This document shows positions 34,034 through 43,491 of a DNA stretch of 64,000 nucleotides, one piece after another. The position numbers and the translations under genes are program-made. The DNA comes from Nocardia higoensis NBRC 100133 (lineage in GTDB: Bacteria; Actinomycetota; Actinomycetes; Mycobacteriales; Mycobacteriaceae). The notes under the pieces were generated by a model, which ran no database searches, was not told the DNA's origin, and was given only the letters and a program-made list of their open reading frames with translations. The DNA lies in contig NZ_BAGA01000102.1 of assembly GCF_000308595.1 (NCBI RefSeq), positions 1-64,000 on the forward strand. Reading direction: 5' to 3'. The number at the start of each line of letters is the position of its first letter. The first letter of the stretch is position 1.

Positions 34034-34903
34034 ATGGCTGGCAAGCGCACCGTGCTCACGGCAGGCCTGCGGCGGCTCGCGGCACTGTTGTTCGAGATGC
34101 GTGAGAACGTCGGGCTGAGCAAGGAAGAGGTGAGCAGCCGCACCGGCATCAACGTCACCACGCTCTACCGGATCGAAGCGGCCCAGGCTCGCCCGCAACG
34201 GCGCACCCTGATGGCACTGCTGGAGCTCTACGCGGTGGACGACGAGCGCCGCAGATACGCCCTCGACCTGCTCATCGACGCCCAGAAGCCGGGCATGTCC
34301 CGCCCGTGGGAGGCCAACCTCACCGAGGTCTACGCCGCCTACATCAACTTCGAGTCCGAGGCGCTCTCGGCCAGGCACTACCAGACCTCGTTCATCCCCG
34401 GCCTGCTGCAGACGCCGCAGTACGCGATGGCGGTGATCGACACCTCCATGCCGAAGGTAGAGGCGGCGGTGATGGAGTCGCGCGCCCAGGCCAGGATGAA
34501 CCGGGCCGCGGTGCTGACCAAGCACGAACCGCTCGAACTGTGGGTGGTGATGGACGAGGCCGCGATCCGGCGGGTGGTCGGCGGGCCGGAGACCATGGGC
34601 GGTCAGCTGGAGAAGCTGCTCGAGATGAGCAAGCTCAAGAATGTGATCCTGCAGATCCTGCCGTTCGACGCGGGCGCGCATCCCGGCATGGCGGGCTCGT
34701 TCACGCTGCTGGATTTCCGGGATCCCAACGATCCGGAACTCGTGTACGTGGAGGGCATCGCGGGCGACGAGCTCGTGGAGGGGCATGCGGAGGTGCGTCG
34801 CTTCGGCATCATCTTCGATCAGTTGCGGGCGATGGCACTGAGTCCCCGCGATTCGATCGCCTTGATCGAAGCGGCTGCCGAGAGCATGCGCGTACGCCGG
34901 TGA
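34034..34903 (+). CDS. XRE-type regulator with DUF5753 domain
   Basis: A 289-residue protein. Residues 5-75 are an XRE helix-turn-helix ('LAALLFEMRENVGLSKEEVSSRTGINVTTLYRIEAAQARP', key GLSKEEVSSRTGI). The rest is DUF5753: 'YINFESEALSARHYQTSFIPGLLQTPQYA', 'RAQARMNRAAVL', 'ILPFDAGAHPGMAGSFTLLDF' and 'DPELVYVEGIAGDE'. Such proteins are antitoxin-like or developmental regulators in actinobacteria and usually pair with a small downstream gene. GAAAGGAAA lies upstream of the ATG. An ImmA/IrrE-like metalloprotease gene follows 184 bases downstream. Confidence 0.9.
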   Translation: MAGKRTVLTAGLRRLAALLFEMRENVGLSKEEVSSRTGINVTTLYRIEAAQARPQRRTLMALLELYAVDDERRRYALDLLIDAQKPGMSRPWEANLTEVYAAYINFESEALSARHYQTSFIPGLLQTPQYAMAVIDTSMPKVEAAVMESRAQARMNRAAVLTKHEPLELWVVMDEAAIRRVVGGPETMGGQLEKLLEMSKLKNVILQILPFDAGAHPGMAGSFTLLDFRDPNDPELVYVEGIAGDELVEGHAEVRRFGIIFDQLRAMALSPRDSIALIEAAAESMRVRR

Positions 34904-35087
34904 CCGGGCGGCGCGGATCCGTGGTCGGGCGCATCGGCCCGCACCCGGTCGCGTCGCGATAGCCACTGGTGAGGCGGTCGCCGCCGCCTGCGCGGGCGCG
35001 AAAACCCGCGTGGGCGAGCACATCACGACGGCCGCGGGACGGGCGGGGACGTGACGGCGTGCGGGCGCATCGGTAGAGTGGGCGCCG

Positions 35088-35594
35088 ATGACCAGCATGG
35101 AAGCACGTCTCGGCGACGCGACCCGGACGGTGCCGTTGCCCGGTCCGTGGGATGTCAACGAGTACCTGGCCAGAGTGGCGGCACATCGTGGACGCTCGAT
35201 CTCGCTCCGCCCGGTGCCCGCGGACATGCTCGTCGAGAACGGTTGCCGGGGCGCCGGTGTATGGGTCGCCCGCCGGTACGACGACATGATCGTCTTCGAT
35301 TCCGAGGCCACCGGCCGCAATGCCGACCACATCATCCTGCACGAGGTCGGCCACATGCTGCTCGGGCACGGTCCCTCCGATGCCGAGATCGCGGACGGCC
35401 TGCTGCCCAGCCCGCTGCCGCCCGGCCTGGCCGCGCTGCTGCCCTCGGTGGCGGGTCAGCATGTGCTGGGGCGCACCGAGTTCGGTCCGGAACGGGAACA
35501 GGAGGCCCAGGTGTTCGCGGACATGATGATGGTCTACGCGACGCTGCCGCGCCGCAGGAGGCGTGGCATCAGACGCTTCGGCCGCGGTCGTTAG
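35088..35594 (+). CDS. ImmA/IrrE-like metalloprotease-domain protein
   Basis: A 168-residue protein with the zinc motif HEVGHMLLGH (H-E-x2-H) and, 39 residues on, 'EQEAQVFADMMM', which supplies the third ligand glutamate. The N-terminal part ('YLARVAAHRGRSISLRPVPADM', 'VWVARRYDDMIVFDSEAT') matches ImmA/IrrE-type proteins that cleave repressors when activated. A short Arg-rich tail ends the chain. It may act on the XRE-DUF5753 regulator just upstream, as ImmA cleaves ImmR. The start ATG at 35088 is followed by a second in-frame ATG at 35097. Confidence 0.85.
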   Translation: MTSMEARLGDATRTVPLPGPWDVNEYLARVAAHRGRSISLRPVPADMLVENGCRGAGVWVARRYDDMIVFDSEATGRNADHIILHEVGHMLLGHGPSDAEIADGLLPSPLPPGLAALLPSVAGQHVLGRTEFGPEREQEAQVFADMMMVYATLPRRRRRGIRRFGRGR

Positions 35595-35625
35595 AACGAC
35601 GCGGCAGCCGCCCCCGCGGAGGCGC

Positions 35626-36123
35626 TCATCCGGTGGGCGGCCTGCGGGTGCCTGTGCGCAGCTCGTCGAGCAGGGCTTGATAGCAATCGGCGATTACCAC
35701 CATGCGCGGCGAGGACGGGTGGGCGGGATCGTCGGGCAGGTAGGCCAGCACCGTCTGATGCGCGAGCCGGTCCACCAGCTGCCCGATCGTCTCCTCGTCC
35801 GGGCGCGCCTGCTCCCCCGGCACCGGCGTGGCCAGGGTGACCCAGCGGTCGATCGCCCGCACCAGCTGGGTCCGGCGCCGATCCAGCGGACCGGTCCGGC
35901 CCGAGGGCGTGCGTTCACGGGTCGCGTGCAGGCGGGTGAGTTCACCGGCGGCGGCGAGCATCGGATGCCCGGCAGACGGACGCCCCCGGCATGCCGCCAG
36001 CAGCGACCCCTTGCCGGGCAGCATCCAGTCGTCGATCGTGTCGGTCATCCGCATCACCAGCCCTTCGCGCCCGATCATCTTCCATGCCGGCGGCAGGCAG
36101 GGGAAGTAGGCGGACGCGGACAT
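35626..36123 (-). CDS. DUF4254-like protein (second copy)
   Basis: A protein of about 165 residues. 'LDRRRTQLVRAIDRWVTLA' and 'EETIGQLVDRLAHQTVLAYL' align with the R-R-x-E-L-V-x-x-I-D and 'TLGAVVDRMA' parts of the DUF4254 protein at 31758-32201, and 'ADCYQALLDELRTGTRRPP' with its C-terminus. It lacks the HTE motif before the second helix and is a divergent member. The start is uncertain; ATG 36123 is 48 bases from the divergent nitrobindin start, and internal ATGs exist near 36075. Function unknown. Confidence 0.7.
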   Translation of the reverse strand: MSASAYFPCLPPAWKMIGREGLVMRMTDTIDDWMLPGKGSLLAACRGRPSAGHPMLAAAGELTRLHATRERTPSGRTGPLDRRRTQLVRAIDRWVTLATPVPGEQARPDEETIGQLVDRLAHQTVLAYLPDDPAHPSSPRMVVIADCYQALLDELRTGTRRPPTG

Positions 36124-36171
36124 CGGGACCGCCGCCTCCGCCGCCCGGCTCGCGCGCGTATCCTTTCCGCC

Positions 36172-36687
36172 GTGGTCGAACCTTCGCCGCCCGCCGACAT
36201 CCATCCCGATATCGCCGCGCTCGCACCGCTGCTGGGCACCTGGCGCGGGCCCGGGCACGGCGAATATCCGACGATCGACTCGTTCGACTACCTCGAGGAG
36301 GTCCGGTTCGAGCACGTGGGCCGGCCGTTCCTCACCTACCGGCAGCGCACCCGCGCCGCCGACGGCAGCAGGCCGATGCACGCCGAAACCGGCTATCTGC
36401 GCTGCCCGCGGCCCGATCACGTCGAGCTGGTCCTGGCCCACCCGACCGGGATCACCGAGATCTGCGAGGGCGCGCTGAGTGTCGCCGACGGCGAACTGCG
36501 CATGGAACTCACCGCCACCGCCATCGGCCGGACGAGCACCGCGAAGCTGGTCACCGCCCTCGGCCGCTCGTTCCACCTGCACGGCGACACCATCGACTAC
36601 ACCCTGCGCATGGCCGCGGTCGGCGAACCGCTGACCCACCATCTGGCCGCGAGCCTGCACCGCGTCGCCGAGCCGCATTCCGCCTGA
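36172..36687 (+). CDS. Nitrobindin / FABP-like heme protein
   Basis: A 171-residue ten-stranded beta-barrel protein of the nitrobindin (THAP4-like) family. The N-terminal signature LLGTWRGPGHGEYPTI is present, followed by 'YLEEVRFEHVGRPFLTYRQRT', 'HAETGYLRC' and the C-terminal 'LTHHLAASLHR', whose histidine is the expected heme ligand. Family members bind ferric heme and isomerise peroxynitrite to nitrate. The GTG at 36172 gives the family length. It is divergent from the DUF4254 gene and converges on the penicillin-binding protein gene. Confidence 0.92.
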   Translation: MVEPSPPADIHPDIAALAPLLGTWRGPGHGEYPTIDSFDYLEEVRFEHVGRPFLTYRQRTRAADGSRPMHAETGYLRCPRPDHVELVLAHPTGITEICEGALSVADGELRMELTATAIGRTSTAKLVTALGRSFHLHGDTIDYTLRMAAVGEPLTHHLAASLHRVAEPHSA

Positions 36688-36711
36688 GCAGTCCCCGGAG
36701 GTCGAGCGCGC

Positions 36712-38499
36712 TCAGTACTCCGGCGGCAGCACCGCGAACATGTCGCGAGTGACGGCGACGGCGTTGTCGGAGCTACCCCCCTTGACGAGCAGCGTGGCGA
36801 AAGCGATGTCTCCGCGATAGCCGACGAACCAGGAATGCGAACCGCCCTCGACCTCCGCCTCACCGGTCTTGCCGTAGACCTCGCCCTGATCGACGATGCG
36901 GGTGGCCGTGCCGCCGGTGATCACCTTGCGCATCATCACCCGCAGGCCGTCGATCACCTCGGGGGCGATGGCCGGACGCTCACCCTCCACCGCGGTCTCG
37001 CGCCCCGCGATCAGCCACGGCACCGGCGGGCTGCCGTTGGCCACGGTGGCCGCCATCAACGCCATGCCGAACGGGCTGACGACCACCCGGCCCTGGCCGA
37101 TGCCGTCCTCGGCGCGCTGCACCAGATCGTCGGCAGGCGGGACCGAGCCCGAAACGGTCGGGATCCCGGCCACGGTGTAATCCGGGCCGACCCCCAGACT
37201 CGCGGCGGACACGTGCAGGGCGTCGGCGGGCAACTCGCCGGCCAGCTTCGCGAACGAGGTGTTGCAGGAGCGCTCGTAGGCCGTGGCCATCGGCACGCTG
37301 CCCACGCTGAACATGTTGTAGTTGGGAATGGTGCGCTCCCCGACCACGATCTGGCTCGGACACGGCACGATGGTGTCGGGGGTGGCCACTCCCGCCCCCA
37401 TGGCCGCCGCAGCCGTCACCGTCTTGAAGATCGAGCCGGGCGGATACTGGCCGATGGTGGCCATCGGACCGTCGCGATCGGTCGCCTCGTTCTGCGCCAC
37501 CGCGAGGATGGCGCCCGTCGACGGGCGGATCACCACCATCATGGTCTGCTCTTTCGGCACGTTCACCGCCTGCTGCGCGGCGTTCTGCACGTAGCGGTCG
37601 ATGCTGAGCGAGAACGACGGCGCGGGCTGGGCGGGCACTTCGGTGAGCACCCCGGTGTCGGCGCCGTTGGCGTTCATGGTGACCACGCTCCAGCCCGCCT
37701 TGCCGTCGACCTCGGCGATGACGGTCTGGCGGATCTGGGTCATCAGGTCGGGCGCGAAGGCGCGGTCGGCGGCCACCATGTCCCACTCCTGGTTGAACCC
37801 GAGCCCGGGCAGGCCGATCAACATGGCACCCACCTGCTCGTATTCGAGTTCGCTGAGCAGGATCACGGTGTACGGTCCTCCTGCGCCACGAGCCGCCTTC
37901 AGGATCGCCTCCGGGGTGAGGCGCTTGTCGAGACCGATCAATGCCGCCGACAGCGACCGGGCCACCCCGGCCGGATCGGAGGCGGCGGAGACGTCGAAGG
38001 TCACCCGGGTCACCTTGCCCGGAACGAGCACGTCGCTGCCGGACTGTTCGTTGACGCGGGCGCGCGGGGCGGGCGTGGCGCGCAGTGCCAGCGTCTGGGT
38101 GTCACCGAGCCGGGGATGGATGTTCGAGGAGGTCCAGCGCACCATCCAACGGCCGTCGGTGCGCCCCATCTGCAGTTGCCCGGTGTAGGACCAGACCCGT
38201 TCCTTCGGCAGCCGCCACTCGTAGCTGTAGTCGACGGTCGCGGTGTCGCCGGTGACCCTGGCCGCGCCCGCCTGCGCGGACAGTTCCTCGGCCTGCAGGT
38301 TCTCCCAGACGGAAGCCATTGCGGCGCTTGCCTTGTCAGGACGGCTGGTCAGCTCGGCGGCCCGGTCGAGTTCGCCGGCCGCGAAGGCCGCGAGGAAGGT
38401 CTCCGCCAACCCCACCGGTCCTTTGGGCTCCGACGAGCAGCCCGCTACGGCCGCCGCGACCAGGAGCGCGACGACCACCGGAATCAGCAGGCGTCTCAT
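36712..38499 (-). CDS. Penicillin-binding lipoprotein, class B transpeptidase
   Basis: A 595-residue protein. A signal peptide ends in the lipobox AVAGC, so it is anchored as a lipoprotein. An NTF2/MecA-N-like domain (about 30-150) and a dimerisation-type domain precede the transpeptidase domain, which has the three motifs: S-x2-K in PPGSIFKTVTAA, S-x-N in ERSCNTSF and K-T-G in YGKTGEAE. It cross-links peptidoglycan. Order and content match the M. tuberculosis Rv2864c-type lipoprotein, located near gcpE (ispG) there as well. The low-affinity MecA-like layout could mean reduced beta-lactam sensitivity, which is inference. Confidence 0.93.
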   Translation of the reverse strand: MRRLLIPVVVALLVAAAVAGCSSEPKGPVGLAETFLAAFAAGELDRAAELTSRPDKASAAMASVWENLQAEELSAQAGAARVTGDTATVDYSYEWRLPKERVWSYTGQLQMGRTDGRWMVRWTSSNIHPRLGDTQTLALRATPAPRARVNEQSGSDVLVPGKVTRVTFDVSAASDPAGVARSLSAALIGLDKRLTPEAILKAARGAGGPYTVILLSELEYEQVGAMLIGLPGLGFNQEWDMVAADRAFAPDLMTQIRQTVIAEVDGKAGWSVVTMNANGADTGVLTEVPAQPAPSFSLSIDRYVQNAAQQAVNVPKEQTMMVVIRPSTGAILAVAQNEATDRDGPMATIGQYPPGSIFKTVTAAAAMGAGVATPDTIVPCPSQIVVGERTIPNYNMFSVGSVPMATAYERSCNTSFAKLAGELPADALHVSAASLGVGPDYTVAGIPTVSGSVPPADDLVQRAEDGIGQGRVVVSPFGMALMAATVANGSPPVPWLIAGRETAVEGERPAIAPEVIDGLRVMMRKVITGGTATRIVDQGEVYGKTGEAEVEGGSHSWFVGYRGDIAFATLLVKGGSSDNAVAVTRDMFAVLPPEY

Positions 38500-38606
38500 G
38501 GCTGCCGATGGTACTGGCCATCATTCGGCAAGCGCCGACGGCGCACCGGAAAATGCCCTCGGACAACCGATTCCGCCGGTACTCCGAGGCGACCGGGCGG
38601 CGGAAC

Positions 38607-39500
38607 TCAGTCCAGCAGGACCGTGGCGAACGTGGCGACCTGCCGGAATCCGACGCGGCTGTAGGCGCGCCGGGCGGCGGCGTTGTAGTCGTTGACGTAG
38701 AGACTGGCGACGCGGCCGGTGGCCACCACCGCATCGGCGACCGCCGCCGTGCCAGCCGTTCCCAAGCCGCGGCCGCGCTGGTCGGGATGCACCCAGACGC
38801 CCTGGATCTGACCGGTGTGCTTGGACAGTGAACCGATCTCGGCCTTGTACACCACCCGGCCGTCCTCGAAACGCGCCCAGGCGCGGCCTGATTCGATGAG
38901 GCTGCTGATGCGCCGCCGGTAGGCGCGGCCACCGTCGCCCGCGCGCGGATCGACTCCGACTTCCTCGATGAACATGGCGATGGCCGCCTCGAGGTAGCGG
39001 TCGAGTTCGGCGGGCACGGCGCGACGCACCTCGGGGTCGGCCGCGACCGCGGACGCCTGGCTCAGCGCGAGCAGCGGCTGGCTGGCGCGCAACTCCCGCG
39101 GCGCGCCCCAGCGATCGCTGAGCATCTCCCACAGCGGCAGCGCGAGCTCTTGCCTGCCGACGATCGAGGAGCAGATCCGGGGCCAGCGCCCGGCCCGGTC
39201 GGCGAAGGCTCGCAGAGCATCCGGGCCGCCGAGCAGCGGTACGAGATTGGCGCCGGAAAAGCACAGCGACTCGGAAGGGCTCTCGTGAGTCCACATCTCG
39301 CCGAGGCCGTCGCGCGCGTCGAGGCCGAACTCCTGCACACGCGCGGCCACCATGCACGAGGCGATGGGATCGGCATCGAGTACCCGAAGCACCTGAGCCA
39401 GTTCCCGGTTCGCCAGCGGACGCGCGGCAACTACCTTCGCCCGACGCGTCGGCTCCCGCAGACTCCGCACATCCAACAGCCTGCCACGAACGGGGCCCAT
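38607..39500 (-). CDS. GNAT-family N-acetyltransferase (Rv2867c-like)
   Basis: A 297-residue protein. The C-terminal half is a GNAT domain with the acetyl-CoA loop 'VWVHPDQRGRGLGTAGTAAVADAVV' (key QRGRGLG) and 'LYVNDYNAAARRAYSRVGFRQV'. The N-terminal half is the DUF4081-type extension found in the mycobacterial homolog ('VLDADPIASCMVAARV'). The ATG at 39500 is preferred because the longer frame has no ribosome site. It lies 28 bases downstream of ispG. The substrate is unknown. Confidence 0.9.
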   Translation of the reverse strand: MGPVRGRLLDVRSLREPTRRAKVVAARPLANRELAQVLRVLDADPIASCMVAARVQEFGLDARDGLGEMWTHESPSESLCFSGANLVPLLGGPDALRAFADRAGRWPRICSSIVGRQELALPLWEMLSDRWGAPRELRASQPLLALSQASAVAADPEVRRAVPAELDRYLEAAIAMFIEEVGVDPRAGDGGRAYRRRISSLIESGRAWARFEDGRVVYKAEIGSLSKHTGQIQGVWVHPDQRGRGLGTAGTAAVADAVVATGRVASLYVNDYNAAARRAYSRVGFRQVATFATVLLD

Positions 39501-39528
39501 CCGGTACAAATCCCCGCGAAAGGCCAGG

Positions 39529-40695
39529 TCAGCCGACGGTGACCACCGGTTCGCCCGCAGCGGTGGCCTCCCCGCTCGCACCGATCTCCTCGGCGATGCG
39601 CATCGCCTCCTCGATCAGCGTCTCCACGATCAGATGTTCCGGGACGGTCTTGATGACTTCGCCCTTGACGAAGATCTGCCCCTTGCCGTTGCCGGAGGCC
39701 ACACCGAGGTCGGCTTCCCTGGCCTCGCCCGGACCGTTCACCACACAGCCCATCACGGCGACCCGCAACGGCACCTCCATGCCCTCGAGGCCCGCGCTGA
39801 CCTCGTTGGCGAGGGTGTACACATCGACCTGGGCACGACCGCAGGACGGGCAGGACACGATCTCGAGCTTGCGCGGCCGCAGGTTCAGCGACTGCAGGAT
39901 CTGACCGCCGACCTTGACCTCCTCGGCGGGCGGCGCGGACAGCGACACGCGGATGGTGTCGCCGATGCCCTCGCTGAGCAACGCGCCGAAGGCCACCGCG
40001 GACTTGATGGTCCCCTGGAAGGCCGGACCGGCCTCGGTGACGCCCAAGTGCAGCGGGTAGTCGCATTGCGCGGCGAGCTGCCGGTAGGCCTCCACCATGA
40101 TCACCGGGTCGTTGTGCTTGACCGAGATCTTGATATCGCCGAAGCCGTGCTCCTCGAACAGGCTCGCCTCCCACAGCGCCGATTCGACCAGCGCCTCCGG
40201 GGTGGCCTTGCCGTACTTCTCGAGCATCCGCTTGTCCAGCGAACCTGCGTTGACACCGATGCGGATCGGGATGCCCGCGGCGCCCGCCGCCTTGGCGACC
40301 TCCTTGACGCGGCCGTCGAACTCCTTGATGTTGCCCGGGTTCACGCGCACGGCCGCGCAGCCCGCGTCGATGGCGGCGAAGATGTAGCGCGGCTGGAAGT
40401 GGATGTCGGCGATGACCGGGATCTGACTCTTCCTGGCGATCGTCGCCAGCGCGTCGGCGTCCTCCTGGCGGGGGCACGCCACGCGCACGATGTCACAGCC
40501 CGAGGCGGTGAGCTCGGCGATCTGCTGCAGGGTCGCGTTGACGTCGTGGGTCTTGGTCGTGGTCATCGACTGCACGGAGATCGGGGAATCACTGCCCACG
40601 CCGACATTGCCCACCTTCAACTGGCGGGTCTTGCGGCGCGGAGCGAGCACAGCTGCCGGAGCCGCCGGCATCCCCAATCCGATGGTGCTGGTCAC
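39529..40695 (-). CDS. ispG: 4-hydroxy-3-methylbut-2-en-1-yl diphosphate synthase
   Basis: A 388-residue iron-sulfur enzyme of the MEP isoprenoid pathway, converting MEcPP to HMBPP. 'VGVGSDSPISVQSMTTTKT' opens the TIM barrel, 'VNPGNIKEFDGRVKEV' lies in it, and the C-terminal cluster domain has 'CPSCGR' and 'GCVVNGPGEA', giving the three cysteine ligands plus a glutamate. The rip1 and dxr genes upstream make the same rip1-dxr-ispG group as in mycobacteria. The 179-base gap before the ATG may hold its own promoter. Confidence 0.98.
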   Translation of the reverse strand: MTSTIGLGMPAAPAAVLAPRRKTRQLKVGNVGVGSDSPISVQSMTTTKTHDVNATLQQIAELTASGCDIVRVACPRQEDADALATIARKSQIPVIADIHFQPRYIFAAIDAGCAAVRVNPGNIKEFDGRVKEVAKAAGAAGIPIRIGVNAGSLDKRMLEKYGKATPEALVESALWEASLFEEHGFGDIKISVKHNDPVIMVEAYRQLAAQCDYPLHLGVTEAGPAFQGTIKSAVAFGALLSEGIGDTIRVSLSAPPAEEVKVGGQILQSLNLRPRKLEIVSCPSCGRAQVDVYTLANEVSAGLEGMEVPLRVAVMGCVVNGPGEAREADLGVASGNGKGQIFVKGEVIKTVPEHLIVETLIEEAMRIAEEIGASGEATAAGEPVVTVG

Positions 40696-40874
40696 TGTCG
40701 CCTGCCTACTTTCGCTGCGTTCTGCGGGCCGTATCGTTTCCGAGCTTAGTCACCGCCGACGGCAGGGCTGCCTGCGTGAGGTCGATGACACACCGCACGG
40801 TACCCGGACCGGGCGCCCGAGGCGGAACAGGAGTGGCCGGTGGGCCCCATGTGGCGGAACGGCCCTTGCCGGGC

Positions 40875-42074
40875 TCAGGGGAACAGACGAATGGGGTTGA
40901 TGATGTCGGCGGCCAGAGTCAGCACCATGTACGAGCCGCCGATCACCACCGCCACATAGGTCAGCGGCAGCAGCTTGAGGAAGTCCACGGGGCCGCCGGG
41001 GCTCAGACCGCGCCAGCCGCGCACCGTGTTGCGCACCTTCTCGTAGAGCACGACCGCGATGTGACCGCCGTCCAGCGGCAGCAGCGGCAGGACATTGAAC
41101 GCGCCGAGGAAGAAGTTCAAGCTGGCCAGCATCAGCACGAAGACCTCCCACAGGCCGGCCTCCGCGCTCTCACCACCGATCCGGCTGGCTCCGTAGATGC
41201 TGACCGGGGTCTCGGGATCGCGTTCGCCCCCGGTGACCGCCTCCCACAGCGCGGCCACCTTGGCGGGCATGTCGGCCAGCGCCTCGAAGGTGCGCACAAA
41301 GAGGTCGCCGGTGAAGGACGCGGCGGCGGGAACGGCCTCGACCGGGGTGTACTCGGTGACCGCGGGGGGTGCGTCGAGGGTGATGCCGACGGCGCTCACC
41401 TGCTTGGTCGACCCGTCGGCGGCGTAACGCAGCACCTGCTGCGGCACGACCGTGACCTGCACGGACGCGCCGGCCCGGTCGACGGTGTAGGTGATCGGGC
41501 CGGTCGTCTCACGAGTCTTCTCGGTGAACTCCGCCCAGGTGGCGACCGCGGCGCCGTCGACCGCGGTGACCCGATCGCCCGGCAGCAGCCCGCCCTGCTC
41601 GGCGGGGCCGACGCCCGTGCACGGCTTCAGCGAGCCGTCCGGGTTGGCATCGGAGACACATGCCAGCGTGCCGACGACCGGAGCGGGCTCGTCGAGGTTG
41701 GGCAGGCCCCAGCCGATCGCGAGCACCACGATCAGCACGAAGCCGAGCAGGAAGTTCATCAGGATGCCGCCGACCATCACGACCAGTCGTTTCCAGGTCG
41801 CCTGCCGGTACATGGCCCGTTCGACTTCCTCGGGCGCCACGTCGTCGAGCGCGGTCATGCCGACGATGTCGCAGAACCCGCCCAACGGGACGGCCTTGAG
41901 GCCGTACTCGGTCTCCCCCCGCTGGAACGACCACAGCGTGGGCCCGAAACCGATGAAGTAGCGGCGAACCTTCATGCCGGTGGCCTGCGCGGCCCACATG
42001 TGCCCGCATTCGTGCAATGCGACCGAGATCAGGATGCCGAGCGCGAACAGCGCGAACCCGACGGCGAACACCAT
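40875..42074 (-). CDS. rip1: Site-2 intramembrane zinc protease
   Basis: A 399-residue membrane protease. The first transmembrane segment contains HECGH (H-E-x2-H), a PDZ domain occupies the middle ('GLLPGDRVTAVDGAAVATWAEF', key GDRVTAVDG), and the last segments carry 'LLPLDGGHIAVVLYEKV', whose LDGG aspartate is the third zinc ligand. In mycobacteria Rip1 cleaves anti-sigma factors and controls cell-envelope genes. GGAGAG lies upstream of the ATG at 42074; longer frames upstream are not supported. It lies between dxr and ispG. Confidence 0.97.
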   Translation of the reverse strand: MVFAVGFALFALGILISVALHECGHMWAAQATGMKVRRYFIGFGPTLWSFQRGETEYGLKAVPLGGFCDIVGMTALDDVAPEEVERAMYRQATWKRLVVMVGGILMNFLLGFVLIVVLAIGWGLPNLDEPAPVVGTLACVSDANPDGSLKPCTGVGPAEQGGLLPGDRVTAVDGAAVATWAEFTEKTRETTGPITYTVDRAGASVQVTVVPQQVLRYAADGSTKQVSAVGITLDAPPAVTEYTPVEAVPAAASFTGDLFVRTFEALADMPAKVAALWEAVTGGERDPETPVSIYGASRIGGESAEAGLWEVFVLMLASLNFFLGAFNVLPLLPLDGGHIAVVLYEKVRNTVRGWRGLSPGGPVDFLKLLPLTYVAVVIGGSYMVLTLAADIINPIRLFP

Positions 42075-42234
42075 TAGCTCTCCAGCCCTCCTGCATTTGC
42101 GCAGTTCATCGTCATTCCGCGCACGCGCGCCCTGCCGGCGCGAGCACCCGACCACACTAACGGTCCGCTCGCCGGTCCTTCGTTCAGTCTGCCAGGGCCC
42201 GCCACCGCTCGCGTGGCGATCCGGGCGCGGTGGT

Positions 42235-43392
42235 TCAGGCGCCGACCAGTTCGGCGGCGTAGGCGCGCGCCCACCGGTCGGCCGCGAGCACATCCTCGAC
42301 GGTCTCCGGTTCCGCGGTCCACCGGTCGGCGGCCTCGACCGCGCGGGCCACGGTGCGCACGATCTCCGGGAACCGGATGCGCCCGGCCAGGAAGCCGTCC
42401 ACGGCGACTTCGTTGGCGGCGTTGTAGACCGCGGTCACGCTGCCGCCCGCCTGCCCGGCCTGCCGGGCCAGCTCGACAGCCGGGAAGACCTCGTTGTCCA
42501 CCGGCTCGAAGGTCCAGGTCGAGGCGGTGCCGAAATCGCAGGACGCGGCCGCGCCGGGCACTCGGTCCGGCCACCCCAGCGCCAGTGCGATGGGCAGTTT
42601 CATGTCCGGCGGGGAGGCCTGGGCCAGGGTGGAGCCGTCCACGAAGGTGACCATCGAGTGCACGATCGACTGCGGGTGCACGGTCACATCGATGCGGTCG
42701 TAGCCGATGCCGAACAGTAGATGCGTCTCGATCAGCTCCAGGCCCTTGTTCACCAGGGAGGCCGAATTGAGGGTGTTCATCAAGCCCATGGACCAGGTGG
42801 GATGAGCCTTGGCCTGGGCGGGGTCGACCGACTCGAGCTGCTCGGCGGTCCAGCCGCGGAACGGGCCGCCCGAGGCGGTCAGGACGAGCCGGTCCACTTC
42901 CTCGGCCCGCCCGCCGCGCAGGCACTGCGCCAGCGCGGAGTGCTCGGAATCCACCGGGACGATCTGACCGGGCTTGGCGGCGCGGGTCACCAACGAGCCG
43001 CCCGCGACCAGGGACTCCTTGTTCGCCAGCGCCAGCCGCGTACCCGAGGCCAGAGTGGCCAGCGTCGGCTCCAGCCCCAGGGCACCGACGAGCGCGTTGA
43101 GCACCACATCGGCCTCGGTGCGGCGCACCAGTTCGGTGACCGCGTCCGGCCCGGCCAAGGCGATGTCCAGCGCCGCGCCCGCGGCGGGATCGGCGACGGC
43201 GACATTGCGGGTGCCGGTGGCGGCCATTTGTTCGGCCAGCAGCGCCGGATTGCCGCCACGCGCGGCCAGGCCGACGACCTCGAATTTGTCGGGGTTGGCG
43301 GCGATGACCTCGAGCGCCTGCGTACCAATGGATCCGGTGCTGCCGAGCAGCAGGACTCTCACAATGTCGGACACCCCGCCATTGTGGCGCAT
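42235..43392 (-). CDS. dxr: 1-deoxy-D-xylulose 5-phosphate reductoisomerase
   Basis: A 385-residue NADPH-dependent enzyme of the MEP pathway. It has LLLGSTGSIGTQALEVI, 'LALANKESLVAGG', 'VDSEHSALAQCL', 'TASGGPFRGW' and 'HPTWSMGLMNTLNSASLVNKGLE' (key HPTWSMG). It converts DXP to MEP. A GTG at 43374 is an alternative start that would remove six residues. Divergent from the DUF2631 gene over about 100 bases. Confidence 0.97.
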   Translation of the reverse strand: MRHNGGVSDIVRVLLLGSTGSIGTQALEVIAANPDKFEVVGLAARGGNPALLAEQMAATGTRNVAVADPAAGAALDIALAGPDAVTELVRRTEADVVLNALVGALGLEPTLATLASGTRLALANKESLVAGGSLVTRAAKPGQIVPVDSEHSALAQCLRGGRAEEVDRLVLTASGGPFRGWTAEQLESVDPAQAKAHPTWSMGLMNTLNSASLVNKGLELIETHLLFGIGYDRIDVTVHPQSIVHSMVTFVDGSTLAQASPPDMKLPIALALGWPDRVPGAAASCDFGTASTWTFEPVDNEVFPAVELARQAGQAGGSVTAVYNAANEVAVDGFLAGRIRFPEIVRTVARAVEAADRWTAEPETVEDVLAADRWARAYAAELVGA

Positions 43393-43491
43393 GGCCCGGC
43401 TTTCAACGACGCGGCGTCGTATGTCACGATATCGGTCAGCAAGCCGACTGCGTACCGTCCCTTCGGTACCCCACACAGCTGAGGAGCGATC

